Origin: Alkalicoccobacillus plakortidis | GTDB taxonomy: Bacteria > Bacillota > Bacilli > Bacillales > Bacillaceae_D | Assembly: GCF_023703085.1 (NCBI RefSeq) | Contig: NZ_JAMQJY010000001.1 | Span: 1,674,001 to 1,738,000, forward strand | DNA length: 64,000 nt | Direction of reading: 5' to 3' | Part shown: piece after piece, positions 1 to 11,035 of the stretch | Layout: every line of letters begins with the position of its first letter | How positions within the stretch are numbered: position 1 is the stretch's first letter | Position numbers and translations under genes: made by a program | Notes under the pieces: generated by a model | Told to the model about the DNA's origin: nothing | What the model saw: the letters and a program-made list of their open reading frames with translations, nothing else | Databases searched by the model: none

Positions 1-1370
<1,370 letters not shown>

Positions 1371-1390
1371 TCATCACCTCTCGTAATTAA

Positions 1391-2578
1391 TTACTCTTTA
1401 TCTGAAAGGGCTACAACACCAGGAAGGTCTTTACCTTCCATAAACTCAAGTGATGCGCCACCACCAGTAGAGATATGACTCATTTTATCTGCTAATCCAA
1501 ACATTTCGACCGCAGCAGCAGAATCTCCACCACCAATAACAGAGTAAGTCTCTGTGCTATTCGCGAGTGCTTCAGCTACAGCCTTTGTTCCACCTGCAAA
1601 GGTCTCAAGTTCAAATACACCCATAGGACCGTTCCAGATTACAAGTGCAGAATCTGCAACAACACTCTTGTATGTATCTTGTGTTTTTGGACCAATGTCT
1701 AACGCTTCCCAATCAGCCGGAATTTCACTTATTGGAACAATGTTCGTGTTTGCATCGTTAGAGAAGTCATCAGACACGATAACATCCTCTGGCATGTAAA
1801 AGTTCACACCGTTCTTTTTCGCTTTTTCCATAAAGCTTTTAGCAAGCTCAATCTTATCTTCTTCTAATAAAGACTTCCCTACTTCATGACCAAGCGCTTT
1901 TACAAATGTATAAGCTAAACCTCCGCCAATGATTAGGTTATCGACTTTATCTAATAGGTGATCAATAACACCGATTTTATCTTTTACTTTTGCCCCACCA
2001 ATAATGGCTGTAAATGGACGTTTTGGTTCTGTTAATGCTTGTCCAAGCACATCAAGCTCTTTCTCCATTAAGAAACCAGCGGCAGAAGGAAGATGCTTTG
2101 CAATTCCTTCAGTTGAAGCGTGAGCACGGTGAGCTGCACCAAATGCATCATTTACATAAAAATCAGCTAGTGCCGCAAATTCTTTTGCAAGCTCAGCGTC
2201 ATTTTTCTCTTCACCCGCATAAAAACGAACATTTTCAAGTAATAGGATGTCGCCATCTTTTAACTCACTTACAGCAGTCTCTGCTACTTCTCCTCTTGCT
2301 TCAGTGCTAGCCGCAACCGGTTGATCTAATAACTCAGATAGACGTACTGCAACTGGTTTAAGACGCAGTTCTTCAACAGCTTGGCCTTTTGGACGACCAA
2401 GATGACTAGCAAGGATTACTTTTGCACCTTGTTTGACTAAATGTTGGATGGTTGGAAGAGCTGCTTTAATACGAGTTTCATCCGTAATCACTCCGTCTTT
2501 CATCGGTACATTAAAGTCAACACGAACAAATACACGTTTTCCGGTTAATGTAACATCTTGAAGTGTTTGCTTATTCAT
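1391..2578 (-). CDS. pgk: Phosphoglycerate kinase
   Basis: Transfers phosphate from 1,3-bisphosphoglycerate to ADP. The 395-residue protein is intact and of normal length. It begins with the signature [10 protein letters not shown], has SHLGRPKG and LLLENVRFY in the N-terminal lobe, [11 protein letters not shown] at the hinge, and the nucleotide-binding [10 protein letters not shown] and [10 protein letters not shown] near the C terminus. A strong AGGAGG lies just before the ATG at 2578. It sits between gapA and tpiA in the cggR operon, 23 bases upstream of tpiA. Confidence 0.99.
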   Translation of the reverse strand: MNKQTLQDVTLTGKRVFVRVDFNVPMKDGVITDETRIKAALPTIQHLVKQGAKVILASHLGRPKGQAVEELRLKPVAVRLSELLDQPVAASTEARGEVAETAVSELKDGDILLLENVRFYAGEEKNDAELAKEFAALADFYVNDAFGAAHRAHASTEGIAKHLPSAAGFLMEKELDVLGQALTEPKRPFTAIIGGAKVKDKIGVIDHLLDKVDNLIIGGGLAYTFVKALGHEVGKSLLEEDKIELAKSFMEKAKKNGVNFYMPEDVIVSDDFSNDANTNIVPISEIPADWEALDIGPKTQDTYKSVVADSALVIWNGPMGVFELETFAGGTKAVAEALANSTETYSVIGGGDSAAAVEMFGLADKMSHISTGGGASLEFMEGKDLPGVVALSDKE

Positions 2579-2610
2579 AAACGAACCTCCTCCTACTTTT
2601 TATTTTGTGA

Positions 2611-2663
2611 CAAGCGGAAAGAGGAGTCAGATTCAAGACCTTCCTCCTCTTAGTATCCGCTTG
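2611..2663 (-). promoter_or_regulatory. Large intercistronic stem-loop between gapA and pgk
   Basis: On the transcribed strand, CAAGCGGA, a 4-nt bulge and AAGAGGAG pair with CTCCTCTT plus TCCGCTTG across a 17-nt loop. There is no run of T after it, so it does not look like an intrinsic terminator. The position, right after the gapA stop, suggests an mRNA-stability or processing element that sets gapA apart from the downstream genes. Confidence 0.6.
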
Positions 2664-2668
2664 CTCCA

Positions 2669-3676
2669 TTATAGCCCTTTGCTAGCGATGTATTCAACTA
2701 AGTCAACGACACGGTTTGAGAAGCCAGTTTCGTTATCATACCAAGAGATAACCTTAACCATGTTGCCTTCCATAACCATTGTAGAAAGAGCGTCGATTGT
2801 AGAAGAATGTGTGTTGCCATTGTAATCATGAGATACTAGTGGCTCTTCAGAGTATCCAAGAACACCTTTAAGTTTACCTTCAGATGCTTCTTTAAGAGCA
2901 GCATTTACTTCTTCAGCTGTTACATCTTTATCAAGTTCAACAACAAGGTCAACTAGTGACACGTTTGGAGTTGGAACACGCATAGCTGCACCATTTAATT
3001 TTCCTTTAAGTTCAGGAAGAACAAGTGCTACTGCTTTAGCAGCTCCAGTTGATGTTGGAATGATGTTCTCAGCAGCCGCACGAGCACGACGGTAGTCTTT
3101 GTGTGGAAGATCAAGAATTTGTTGATCATTTGTGTACGAGTGAACTGTGTTCATTAGTCCACGACGGATACCAAACTGATCATTTAATACTTTTGCAAAT
3201 GGAGCCAAGCAGTTTGTTGTACAAGATGCGTTAGAGATAACGTCATGGCTTGCAGGATCATACTTGTCTTCGTTTACACCTACAACTACAGTGATATCTT
3301 CATCAGAAGCTGGTGCAGAGATGATAACTTTTTTAGCTCCTGCTTCAATGTGTTTCGCAGCATCTGCACGTTTAGTGAAGAAACCAGTTGATTCAATAAC
3401 AACTTCTACTCCGTGCTTATCCCATCCGATTTCAGCAGGGTTACGCTCAGCAGAAACGTGAATCTCGTGACCATCTACAACTAGTGCATTTTCTCTTACT
3501 TCGATGCTTACATCAAGATTACCATGGACAGTGTCATACTTTAATAAATGCGCAAGCATGTTTGCATCCGTTAAGTCATTAATTGCTACTACCTCTACGT
3601 TAGGATTCTGAAGTGCCGTGCGGAATACGTTACGCCCAATACGTCCAAAACCATTAATACCAATTTTCGTTGCCAT
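2669..3676 (-). CDS. gapA: NAD-dependent glyceraldehyde-3-phosphate dehydrogenase (glycolytic)
   Basis: Oxidises glyceraldehyde 3-phosphate to 1,3-bisphosphoglycerate. It is an intact protein of 335 residues with the Rossmann motif INGFGRIGRN at residues 7-16, the active-site SNASCTTN around residue 152, HSYTNDQ, and the C-terminal WYDNETGFSNRVVDL. The Asp at about residue 34 (INDLTD) fits NAD rather than NADP preference, and the position directly after cggR makes this the glycolytic GapA rather than gluconeogenic GapB. Confidence 0.98.
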   Translation of the reverse strand: MATKIGINGFGRIGRNVFRTALQNPNVEVVAINDLTDANMLAHLLKYDTVHGNLDVSIEVRENALVVDGHEIHVSAERNPAEIGWDKHGVEVVIESTGFFTKRADAAKHIEAGAKKVIISAPASDEDITVVVGVNEDKYDPASHDVISNASCTTNCLAPFAKVLNDQFGIRRGLMNTVHSYTNDQQILDLPHKDYRRARAAAENIIPTSTGAAKAVALVLPELKGKLNGAAMRVPTPNVSLVDLVVELDKDVTAEEVNAALKEASEGKLKGVLGYSEEPLVSHDYNGNTHSSTIDALSTMVMEGNMVKVISWYDNETGFSNRVVDLVEYIASKGL

Positions 3677-3719
3677 GTTAAAATTCCTCCTGACATAATT
3701 TGAAAAGCTTAATCTATCA

Positions 3720-3739
3720 AAAAGGGCAATACCCTTTTC
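3720..3739 (-). promoter_or_regulatory. Short stem-loop between cggR and gapA
   Basis: AAAAGGG and CCCTTTT pair across a 5-nt loop in the cggR-gapA gap. In Bacillus subtilis the cggR-gapA transcript is cleaved near the end of cggR, and a stem-loop then protects gapA mRNA. This hairpin is in the matching place; the same function here is inference. Confidence 0.4.
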
Positions 3740-3742
3740 TTC

Positions 3743-4768
3743 CTATTCATTGTGAAGCAATCTTCTTGCGGCCGCTTCGTCTGTAATTAGTACGTCACTA
3801 GGCCGATGTTTCATATAAGCCGCAATGGCATTTGCTTTAGAGGCACCACCAGCAACCGAAATCACATGTTTGCCAGAATCCAACTCATCAAGCTGCAGAC
3901 CGATTGTTCGCTGCTTATGGATAATATCGCCTGCTTGATTAAAATAATAACCAAAGGCTTCTGCTACTGCGTGTTCCCGTTTTAACTTGTTCATAAACGG
4001 TTCTTCTGAGCTTCGTCTAGCGGCCATTCTTGTAGCATCACCAATTCCATGTAGCAAAATGCGGGATGTCTTAATTAAATCAAGAATTTCCCTCACGGAA
4101 GGTTCTAGCACTAACGACGAATACGCTTCCTCACTCAACTGATCTGGTACGTGCATCAGTCGATACTCAGCTCCGGCACGGTCAGCAAATTCAGCACTAA
4201 TCGTATTGGCTTGATTTTCCACTCTCTCACCAAGTCCACCGCGAGCTGGAACAAAAATGGTCTGACTAACCTTTGGATCAGGTGTCATCATTTGTGCAAC
4301 AGCAGCTAAAGTTGTACCACCCATTACCGCAACAACAGATTGCGGGATTATGATGGACTTAAGCTCCTTCACACAAGCCTGCCCCATTTCTTGCTTTACC
4401 CAGTCTTCCTCATCACTGTCTCCAGCAACAATAACCGCTTTGGTTACACCAAGCTTTTGTTCGAGCTCAGCTTCCATCGCACGTAAACCAAGAATGTCCT
4501 TCATCATCTCTTCAAGTTGATCAAGTACAGTTTCACCTTCCCTAGTTAAACTCATACCAGCTGTGGTAAATGCCACTAATCGCTGATCCTTAAGAAAAGT
4601 AACTTCGCCTCGAACAACTCGCTCTGAAAGCTGAAGGTTAACAGCTAAAGACCTTCGTCCAATTGGCTGTTTAAGGTAGACAAATTGTAGCATTCGATAT
4701 CGCTTCTGCATGGTCTCTACTAACTCTGGTACTAACTGTTTTTGTACATTAACCAGTTTTCTCATCAT
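3743..4768 (-). CDS. cggR: Central glycolytic genes regulator CggR
   Basis: SorC/DeoR-type repressor of the gapA operon; fructose 1,6-bisphosphate relieves repression in B. subtilis. The 341-residue protein has an N-terminal winged helix (RSLAVNLQLSERVVRGEVTF, about residues 39-58) and a C-terminal sugar-phosphate binding domain with VMGGTTLAAVA, GIGDA and VISVAGGASKANAI. It is the first gene of the operon, preceded by its own operator and a sigma-A promoter. RBS GAGGTG precedes two adjacent ATG codons; either may be used. Confidence 0.97.
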   Translation of the reverse strand: MMRKLVNVQKQLVPELVETMQKRYRMLQFVYLKQPIGRRSLAVNLQLSERVVRGEVTFLKDQRLVAFTTAGMSLTREGETVLDQLEEMMKDILGLRAMEAELEQKLGVTKAVIVAGDSDEEDWVKQEMGQACVKELKSIIIPQSVVAVMGGTTLAAVAQMMTPDPKVSQTIFVPARGGLGERVENQANTISAEFADRAGAEYRLMHVPDQLSEEAYSSLVLEPSVREILDLIKTSRILLHGIGDATRMAARRSSEEPFMNKLKREHAVAEAFGYYFNQAGDIIHKQRTIGLQLDELDSGKHVISVAGGASKANAIAAYMKHRPSDVLITDEAAARRLLHNE

Positions 4769-4796
4769 GTAGCAGCACCTCTTTTCTACAGATAGG

Positions 4797-4832
4797 GACT
4801 ATTAATGTCCCGCGATGACATTTTACGTCCCG
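4797..4832 (-). promoter_or_regulatory. CggR operator (tandem repeat)
   Basis: On the minus strand the sequence reads CGGGAC-N6-TGTC-N4-CGGGAC-N6-AGTC. This matches the known CggR target CGGGACN6TGTCN4CGGGACN6TGTC at every defined base but one. It lies just downstream of the promoter and just before cggR, as expected for autorepression. Confidence 0.93.
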
Positions 4833-4859
4833 AACAAACCAAACGTTTGCTACAGATCA

Positions 4860-4888
4860 ATCATAACAATCGTTCACGTTTTTGACAA
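4860..4888 (-). promoter_or_regulatory. Sigma-A promoter of the cggR-gapA operon
   Basis: On the minus strand -35 TTGTCA (4883-4888) is separated by exactly 17 bp from -10 TATGAT (4860-4865). The start of transcription would fall just upstream of the CggR operator. Confidence 0.85.
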
Positions 4889-4923
4889 GTTATTTACTCG
4901 CATTTTTAAATTTAAATAAGTAA

Positions 4924-5166
4924 TTATTTCTGCAGGCTTTTTATGACATGACTAATTTTATCATATGTAAGAATTCCTTCATCCGCTACTTTGTCTTCAA
5001 CCAGAACAACTGGAATTCGAATCATATATTTTTCTAACAGTTCATCATCTTTATAGATATCAACTATTTTACAATCAAAAGAATATGTTTCTTTAAGTTG
5101 GTCAATAATTTGAAGTCCTTTTTCACATAATGAACAATTCTCTTTTGAATAAAACGTGATTAACAT
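4924..5166 (-). CDS. Small glutaredoxin/thioredoxin-fold protein
   Basis: About 80 residues: a single thioredoxin-fold domain with the N-terminal CSLC dithiol motif (FYSKENCSLCEKG) and the cis-proline motif RIPVVLVED typical of glutaredoxin-like proteins. Probably a cytoplasmic thiol-disulfide protein; the substrate is unknown. I chose the second ATG (5166), which has AGGGGGA 7 bases upstream; a longer frame starts at 5193 without a good ribosome binding site. A gene of this kind is often found just upstream of cggR in Bacilli. It has its own transcript or reads into the cggR promoter. Confidence 0.85.
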   Translation of the reverse strand: MLITFYSKENCSLCEKGLQIIDQLKETYSFDCKIVDIYKDDELLEKYMIRIPVVLVEDKVADEGILTYDKISHVIKSLQK

Positions 5167-5312
5167 TCGGATTCCCCCTAGACAATACTTCATTTAGTAT
5201 AGCAAAAGAACATTCGAATCATAAACCGGTTTAACTTCCTCCAGATTCGGAAATGATGAAAAGAGGGAATTGAGCTACTGATAGGGAATCTAATATATGC
5301 AGAGTGGTTTTA

Positions 5313-5329
5313 TTTGACCTTCTCTGACC
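5313..5329. promoter_or_regulatory. CtsR operator of clpP
   Basis: Read on the minus strand it is GGTCAGA-GAA-GGTCAAA, two direct heptads three bases apart, matching the CtsR target RGTCAAANANRGTCAAA with one difference. It overlaps the -35 box of the clpP promoter, so bound CtsR would block polymerase until heat or protein stress. Confidence 0.9.
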
Positions 5330-5342
5330 TAATAGGTATGAT
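5314..5342 (+). promoter_or_regulatory. Sigma-A promoter of clpP
   Basis: -35 TTGACC (5314-5319), 17-bp spacer, -10 TATGAT (5337-5342). The -35 element is embedded in the CtsR operator. Confidence 0.85.
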
Positions 5343-5413
5343 GTACATACAGCATTTGAACAGCTGATTTTAGCGTAAACGCAATTAACCACATTTTACA
5401 GGAGGAATGATCC

Positions 5414-6008
5414 ATGAATCTCATCCCTACAGTTATTGAACAAACAAACCGCGGCGAGCGCGCGTATGATATCTACTCTCGTCTTCTGAAAGACCGTATC
5501 ATTATGCTCGGAAGTGCCATTGATGACAACGTAGCAAATTCAATTGTTGCGCAATTGCTTTTCTTACAAGCAGACGATCCGGATAAGGATATCTCTTTAT
5601 ACATTAATAGCCCAGGTGGATCAATCACAGCTTGGAATGGCTATTTATGACACGATGCAGTTTATTAAACCTGATGTATCTACAATTTGCATCGGTATGG
5701 CTGCTTCAATGGGCTCATTCTTGCTATATGCTGGAGCCAAAGGAAAACGCCTTGCCCTACCGAACAGTGAAGTGATGATTCATCAGCCCTTAGGTGGAAC
5801 TCAAGGTCAGGCTTCTGATATCGAAATTCACGCTCGTCGTATCATTGAAATGCGTGAGAAATTAAATGAAATCCTTTCTGAGCGTACTGGCCAACCGATT
5901 GATATTATTTCACGTGATACAGATCGTGATAATTTCATGACAGCTGAACGCGCAAAAGAATATGGTTTAATTGATGAAGTCATTTCATCACAAGCACAAA
6001 AGAAATAA
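5414..6008 (+). CDS. clpP: ATP-dependent Clp protease proteolytic subunit (one frameshift)
   Basis: Serine protease that forms the tetradecameric chamber used with ClpX, ClpC and ClpE. The catalytic triad is visible: Ser in [11 protein letters not shown], His in [11 protein letters not shown] and Asp in RDTDRDNFM. The frame breaks at 5632-5633, where ACAGCTTGGAATGG should be ACAGCTGGAATGG ([13 protein letters not shown]). Removing one T gives 197 residues, the usual length. AGGAGGAATGATCC precedes the ATG. A CtsR-controlled promoter lies upstream and a terminator follows. The indel is in the recurrent GCTGG pentamer and is most likely a sequencing error. Confidence 0.97.
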
Positions 6009-6015
6009 TGTTCAT

Positions 6016-6047
6016 AAAAAAAGGCAGCCATAACGGCTGCTTTTTTT
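6016..6047. terminator. Bidirectional terminator between clpP and crh
   Basis: GGCAGCC-ATAAC-GGCTGC stem flanked by an A run on the left and a T run on the right, so it can end both the rightward clpP and leftward crh transcripts. Confidence 0.88.
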
Positions 6048-6060
6048 ATGTATACCCACA

Positions 6061-6318
6061 TTACGAAGGATTCTGAATGTAGTCTACTAACGTATCTAAG
6101 GCTTCTTGTTCGTCATGCCCATCTGTACTAATGACAATGGTTGCATTATGTCTGATTGCCAAACTCATAATCCCCATAATACTTTTAGCATTGGCTACCT
6201 TACCATCCTTCTCGATGTTAACAATCGATGAAAAACGATTTGCCTCTTGTACAAACATGGCTGCTGGTCTAGCTTGCAAACCACCTTTTATTGCAACCGT
6301 CACTTCTGACTTAATCAT
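6061..6318 (-). CDS. crh: Catabolite repression HPr-like protein Crh
   Basis: An HPr-fold protein of 85 residues that acts as a CcpA cofactor when phosphorylated by HprK-P. Residue 15 is Gln (GGLQARPAAMF) instead of the PTS-phosphorylated His of HPr, while the regulatory Ser46 (AKSIMGIMSL) is kept. This combination defines Crh. The kinase gene hprK is also in this window. It is the last gene of the rapZ-yvcK-whiA-crh cluster, 35 bases after whiA, as in B. subtilis. Confidence 0.97.
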   Translation of the reverse strand: MIKSEVTVAIKGGLQARPAAMFVQEANRFSSIVNIEKDGKVANAKSIMGIMSLAIRHNATIVISTDGHDEQEALDTLVDYIQNPS

Positions 6319-6352
6319 GCGTGATCCCCCCTTTATAAAATGTTATATATTA

Positions 6353-7303
6353 TTAACTTTCAATCATTTCTCCAGAACGTATCTTCTCTGCAATTTCATC
6401 AATCTTTTTAAGCCTATGATTAATGCCTGACTTACTCACTTTTCCACCCTCAAGCATATCTCCTAATTCCTTCAAGGTGACATCTTGATGAATCAATCGC
6501 AAGGAGGCAATATCTCTTAATTTAGGAGGAAGCTTGTCAAGACCAATCGTCCGTTGAATCAAACGAATATTTTCTACTTGTCGTAGGGCAGCACCAACTG
6601 TTTTATTAAGGTTGGCGGTTTCACAGTTCACTAATCGATTAACCGAATTTCTCATGTCTTTTAAAATTCGTACATCTTCAAAATACAATAGTGCTTGATG
6701 CGCACCAATGATACTAAGAAATTCTGTAATCTTTTCACTTTCTTTAATATAAACAATAAAGCCTTTTTTACGCTCAAGCGGTTTGACACGAAGTCCATAC
6801 TCGTTCATTAATTCACATAGAGACATATTGTGTTCTTCTGATGAAGAAAAAATCTCTAAATGATAGGAGGAGGTCTCTGGGTGATTGACAGAACCACCAA
6901 CCATAAAAGCTCCGCGCATATAAGCTCGTCTACCTTGTTCCGAGTTAATTAGTTCTTTGGAAATCGTACGGATTAAAGTAAATCCATCTCCAATAATGCC
7001 TAGCTTCTCCATAAGAGGTTTTGCTCCTCTTGTGACCCTGACGAGATAGACGTTGTTTTTCTTTAATCTCATTTTTTTACGAACAAGCAGTTCAATAAAT
7101 ATGTCTGGGAACAATTGTTTTAACAAGGTATAAATACGCCTTGCAATTGCTGCATTTTCAGTCGTTATGTCCAAGCCTACTTGTTGACGTGCAAACGAAA
7201 GTGAGCCATTCATTCGAACTAGAGCAGCCAGCTCAGCTGATGCATATGGTTCAACAGGCTCAAGCTGAGTGAGTTCTTTTTTTACTTTGGCTGCAAAAGA
7301 CAT
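6353..7303 (-). CDS. whiA: DNA-binding protein WhiA
   Basis: Conserved in Gram-positive bacteria; in Bacillus it influences cell division and chromosome segregation, in actinobacteria it is a sporulation regulator. The 316-residue protein has N-terminal LAGLIDADG-like repeats ([12 protein letters not shown] motif) and a C-terminal helix-turn-helix ([24 protein letters not shown]). I chose the ATG at 7303 because a GGGGGGGG ribosome binding site lies just upstream and this gives the normal length; the frame is open to 7321. It follows yvcK by 30 bases. Confidence 0.95.
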   Translation of the reverse strand: MSFAAKVKKELTQLEPVEPYASAELAALVRMNGSLSFARQQVGLDITTENAAIARRIYTLLKQLFPDIFIELLVRKKMRLKKNNVYLVRVTRGAKPLMEKLGIIGDGFTLIRTISKELINSEQGRRAYMRGAFMVGGSVNHPETSSYHLEIFSSSEEHNMSLCELMNEYGLRVKPLERKKGFIVYIKESEKITEFLSIIGAHQALLYFEDVRILKDMRNSVNRLVNCETANLNKTVGAALRQVENIRLIQRTIGLDKLPPKLRDIASLRLIHQDVTLKELGDMLEGGKVSKSGINHRLKKIDEIAEKIRSGEMIES

Positions 7304-7333
7304 GTTGCCCCCCCCTTTCATTTGGATCTTTTT

Positions 7334-8296
7334 CTATGGTTGATGTGTATTAAGTGTTCCTGCACGTAGGATAGCTTCCGAAACCATCTTTGCATTGTGT
7401 CGTAATTGACTATCCTGTTCCACTACAAATTGATCTTCAATCACATTCACACCCAAATTTTGTAGTCGTTCATGATCTACTGTAACAGGGAATGCAATTT
7501 CGTTTTCGTATCGTGCTCTAACATTTTGCGAGATTACGGACCCATTTACCAAAATATCATCCACTAAATGAGGTCCACAATGTGAGATTAATCCTTCTAA
7601 ATGATCAGCAGCACTATAACCGTCTGTTTCACCTAACTGAGTCATGGCATTACAGATATAGATCTTCCTTGCAGAAGAATTCCGTATTGCTTCAACAATA
7701 CCTGGTACCAACAAATTCGGTAGAACACTTGTATATAAACTACCTGGACCTAAAACGATCCAATCCGCATCCTTGATGGCCTGCAAGCTTTCTGGAAGTG
7801 GTTCAATGATATCCGGCGTAAGATACACACGCTTTATTGGCTTTTGCACGGCCGGGATTTTAGACTCCCCAGTAATAATAGAGCCATCCTCCATCTCCGC
7901 GTGCAGCACAATGCTTTGATTAGCAGCGGGCAGTACCGTTCCACGAACATTTAATACTCGACTAACAGCAACTATTCCCTGATGAAAGTCTCCTGTAATA
8001 GAGGTCATACCTGCTAGGAGCAGATTCCCTAATGAATGACCGGACAAACCGCTGCCATTGGCAAAACGATGTTGAAAAAGTTCTTCAACTAAGGGTTCCA
8101 CTTCGGCCAATGCCGTTAATACATTTCGGACATCGCCTGGCGGGGGAATATCAAGTTCCTTCCGCAAAATACCCGAACTACCGCCATCATCAGCAACCGT
8201 AACAATAGCTGTTATATTAACGGGATACGTTTTTAGACCACGCAATAAAACTGATAAGCCTGTGCCTCCACCTATAACGACAACATTCTTATTCAC
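7334..8296 (-). CDS. yvcK: Gluconeogenesis factor / CofD-like protein YvcK
   Basis: UPF0052/CofD family. In B. subtilis it is needed for growth on gluconeogenic carbon sources and for cell shape, and binds UDP-GlcNAc. The 320-residue protein opens with [17 protein letters not shown] and carries [20 protein letters not shown] and [15 protein letters not shown]. Its start overlaps the rapZ stop by four bases, so translation is coupled. Confidence 0.96.
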   Translation of the reverse strand: MNKNVVVIGGGTGLSVLLRGLKTYPVNITAIVTVADDGGSSGILRKELDIPPPGDVRNVLTALAEVEPLVEELFQHRFANGSGLSGHSLGNLLLAGMTSITGDFHQGIVAVSRVLNVRGTVLPAANQSIVLHAEMEDGSIITGESKIPAVQKPIKRVYLTPDIIEPLPESLQAIKDADWIVLGPGSLYTSVLPNLLVPGIVEAIRNSSARKIYICNAMTQLGETDGYSAADHLEGLISHCGPHLVDDILVNGSVISQNVRARYENEIAFPVTVDHERLQNLGVNVIEDQFVVEQDSQLRHNAKMVSEAILRAGTLNTHQP

Positions 8297-9186
8297 GGGT
8301 TAAGAACCTTCCTTTTGGCGATATCTCGATGTGTGGCATGAACTTCATAATCAGCTTTAAATTCTTTGGCAAAATACTCAACCAATGTCACCGACCGATG
8401 TTGTCCACCTGTACAGCCAATGCCAATCACAACCTGACTTTTACCTTCTCTTTTATACTGCGGAAGCATAAAGTTCAACAGATCGGTCAGCTTTTCAACA
8501 AATTGCTGGGTTTCCGACCATTTTAGCACGTAGGATGACACCTCTTCGTCTAAGCCTGTTTGTGGTCGCATATGCTCCACATAATGTGGGTTAGGTAAAA
8601 AACGAACATCAAATACTAAATCGGCATCAATTGGAATTCCGTATTTGAATCCAAATGATTGAAGCTGTACTGAAAAAGACTGACGTGCATCTGAGGAGAA
8701 GCGACGAATTAAACGTTCACGTAATTCGATTGGCTTTAATTCTGTTGTATCAATAATCAACTGAGCTCGACCTTTTAATTCTTCGAGCATTTCTCTTTCT
8801 AAACGAATCCCTTCAAGTGGTAATCCATTTTTGGCCAAAGGATGTGTTCGTCTAGATTCCTTGTAGCGTTGAACAAGCTTATTATCTTTAGATTCAAGGA
8901 AAAGGATTTGCACATTAGGTTTGGTATGGCCGTTACTAAGTTGATCAACTGCTTCAAAAAGATGATCGAAAAAACGTTGTCCCCGTAAATCCATGACCAA
9001 CGCTACTTTATTCATCTTACCGCTAGCTCCTTCAATCAAATCAATAAATTTTGGAAGCAACGCAGGAGGCAGGTTATCTACACAAAAATAGCCTAAGTCT
9101 TCAAAACTTTGAACAGCAACCGTTTTACCTGCACCTGACATACCTGTAATAATAACAATTTCAATGGTTTGTTCGGACTCTCCCAT
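8293..9186 (-). CDS. rapZ: RNase adapter protein / nucleotide-binding protein RapZ (YvcJ)
   Basis: P-loop protein of the RapZ family; hydrolyses or binds nucleotides and in B. subtilis affects competence. Walker A GMSGAGKT is at residues 15-22, followed by [15 protein letters not shown], and the C-terminal domain has [10 protein letters not shown] and [13 protein letters not shown] chose the ATG at 9186 (AAAGGGTG six bases upstream), giving 297 residues as usual; the frame opens with GTG at 9204. It overlaps yvcK by four bases. Confidence 0.95.
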   Translation of the reverse strand: MGESEQTIEIVIITGMSGAGKTVAVQSFEDLGYFCVDNLPPALLPKFIDLIEGASGKMNKVALVMDLRGQRFFDHLFEAVDQLSNGHTKPNVQILFLESKDNKLVQRYKESRRTHPLAKNGLPLEGIRLEREMLEELKGRAQLIIDTTELKPIELRERLIRRFSSDARQSFSVQLQSFGFKYGIPIDADLVFDVRFLPNPHYVEHMRPQTGLDEEVSSYVLKWSETQQFVEKLTDLLNFMLPQYKREGKSQVVIGIGCTGGQHRSVTLVEYFAKEFKADYEVHATHRDIAKRKVLNP

Positions 9187-9212
9187 AGATAACACCCTTT
9201 TCACATTCCTAT

Positions 9213-9686
9213 TTATGATTTTGGAGCTTGAGACGGATCCAAGCGTGAGCGCAATAGTTTATAATCAGGCGTATAATAGAACGTACCATATTGAATACCT
9301 GTTCCATTTAACGCGTGACCGATAATCGATTGATCTCCTTCGGCCATTATAAGCGTAGCAACCTCTTTACAATCCCACCACTTGAGCTCACCTTCAGGAG
9401 ATTGCGATAGTAACGAACCTGAATAGTCTACGGCTTTAAAAGTAAACAACATCCATTCAGACACCGTTTCCCCGTTTTCTTCTATAACAATGGTGTATAC
9501 TCCGTTTAATTCGGGATGAATAACTGATAAACCTGTTTCTTCTCTAAATTCTCTAGTTGCAGATTCTTTTATTGATTCTCCTGATTCCATCTTGCCACCA
9601 GGAGCCACCCACCAACCCCGGCTCGGCTTTTGTAAAAGTAGGATCTGACCATCTTTTATAACTGCACAGTTTGTAACCCTTTGCAA
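9213..9686 (-). CDS. yvcI: Nudix hydrolase (YvcI-like, 8-oxo-dGTP diphosphatase family)
   Basis: The complete Nudix box is present: [18 protein letters not shown] followed by REETGL, with the catalytic Glu residues. Nudix enzymes hydrolyse nucleoside diphosphates linked to another group; the actual substrate is unknown. I chose TTG at 9686 because GAGGTG lies six bases upstream; the GTG at 9695 lies within that ribosome binding site. The length, 157 residues, is close to B. subtilis YvcI. It stands 26 bases before rapZ. Confidence 0.88.
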   Translation of the reverse strand: MQRVTNCAVIKDGQILLLQKPSRGWWVAPGGKMESGESIKESATREFREETGLSVIHPELNGVYTIVIEENGETVSEWMLFTFKAVDYSGSLLSQSPEGELKWWDCKEVATLIMAEGDQSIIGHALNGTGIQYGTFYYTPDYKLLRSRLDPSQAPKS

Positions 9687-9776
9687 TTGAATCACCTCAT
9701 TATCTATACATCATAAGTATACAATTATTTTATGACTGCTACAATTATTCGGATGCTCTTATAGACCTTTTGGCAC

Positions 9777-9809
9777 AAAAAAAGGGCACGAGCTTTTCGG
9801 AGCTCGTGC
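9777..9809 (-). terminator. Terminator after trxB
   Basis: On the minus strand AGCACGAGCT pairs with AGCTCGTGC and is followed by CCTTTTTTT. It separates trxB from the Nudix gene. The rest of the 9687-10002 gap carries only the hairpin at 9901-9925 and no recognisable gene. Confidence 0.85.
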
Positions 9810-9900
9810 TAAAGATATATAAAAAGGGGGTCAATTACTTAAACATAGTGTAACAGTTTTATATTTCATGATTGTTACAGAATGATTAAGAGCGAATTAC

Positions 9901-9925
9901 GAAACCCTGTCCCAACAAGGGTTTC
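9901..9925. other. Hairpin in the trxB 3' region
   Basis: GAAACCCT and AGGGTTTC form a perfect 8-bp stem with a 9-nt loop, 80 bases beyond the trxB stop. No T run follows it on either strand, so it is not a normal terminator; it may protect the 3' end of the trxB mRNA. Confidence 0.4.
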
Positions 9926-10002
9926 AGCTCTCTTCATTTTTGAACACTGCATAAAACATACCGTCTTTTTGACTACTTTTTATACAACAGTTTGGCAATT
10001 CG

Positions 10003-10959
<957 letters not shown>

Positions 10960-11035
10960 CTAAACTACACTTTACATCTTATGTGCTTCTATCGTATCCA
11001 AACCAGGCAATCCTGTCTATTGATTTGCTCAGAAC

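Noticed and set aside
5620-5650. Programmed ribosomal frameshift in clpP
   Set aside because: No slippery heptamer or pseudoknot; the same CAGCTTGG pattern recurs in unrelated genes.
6061-6318. HPr (ptsH)
   Set aside because: Residue 15 is Gln and there is no ptsI neighbour; this is Crh.
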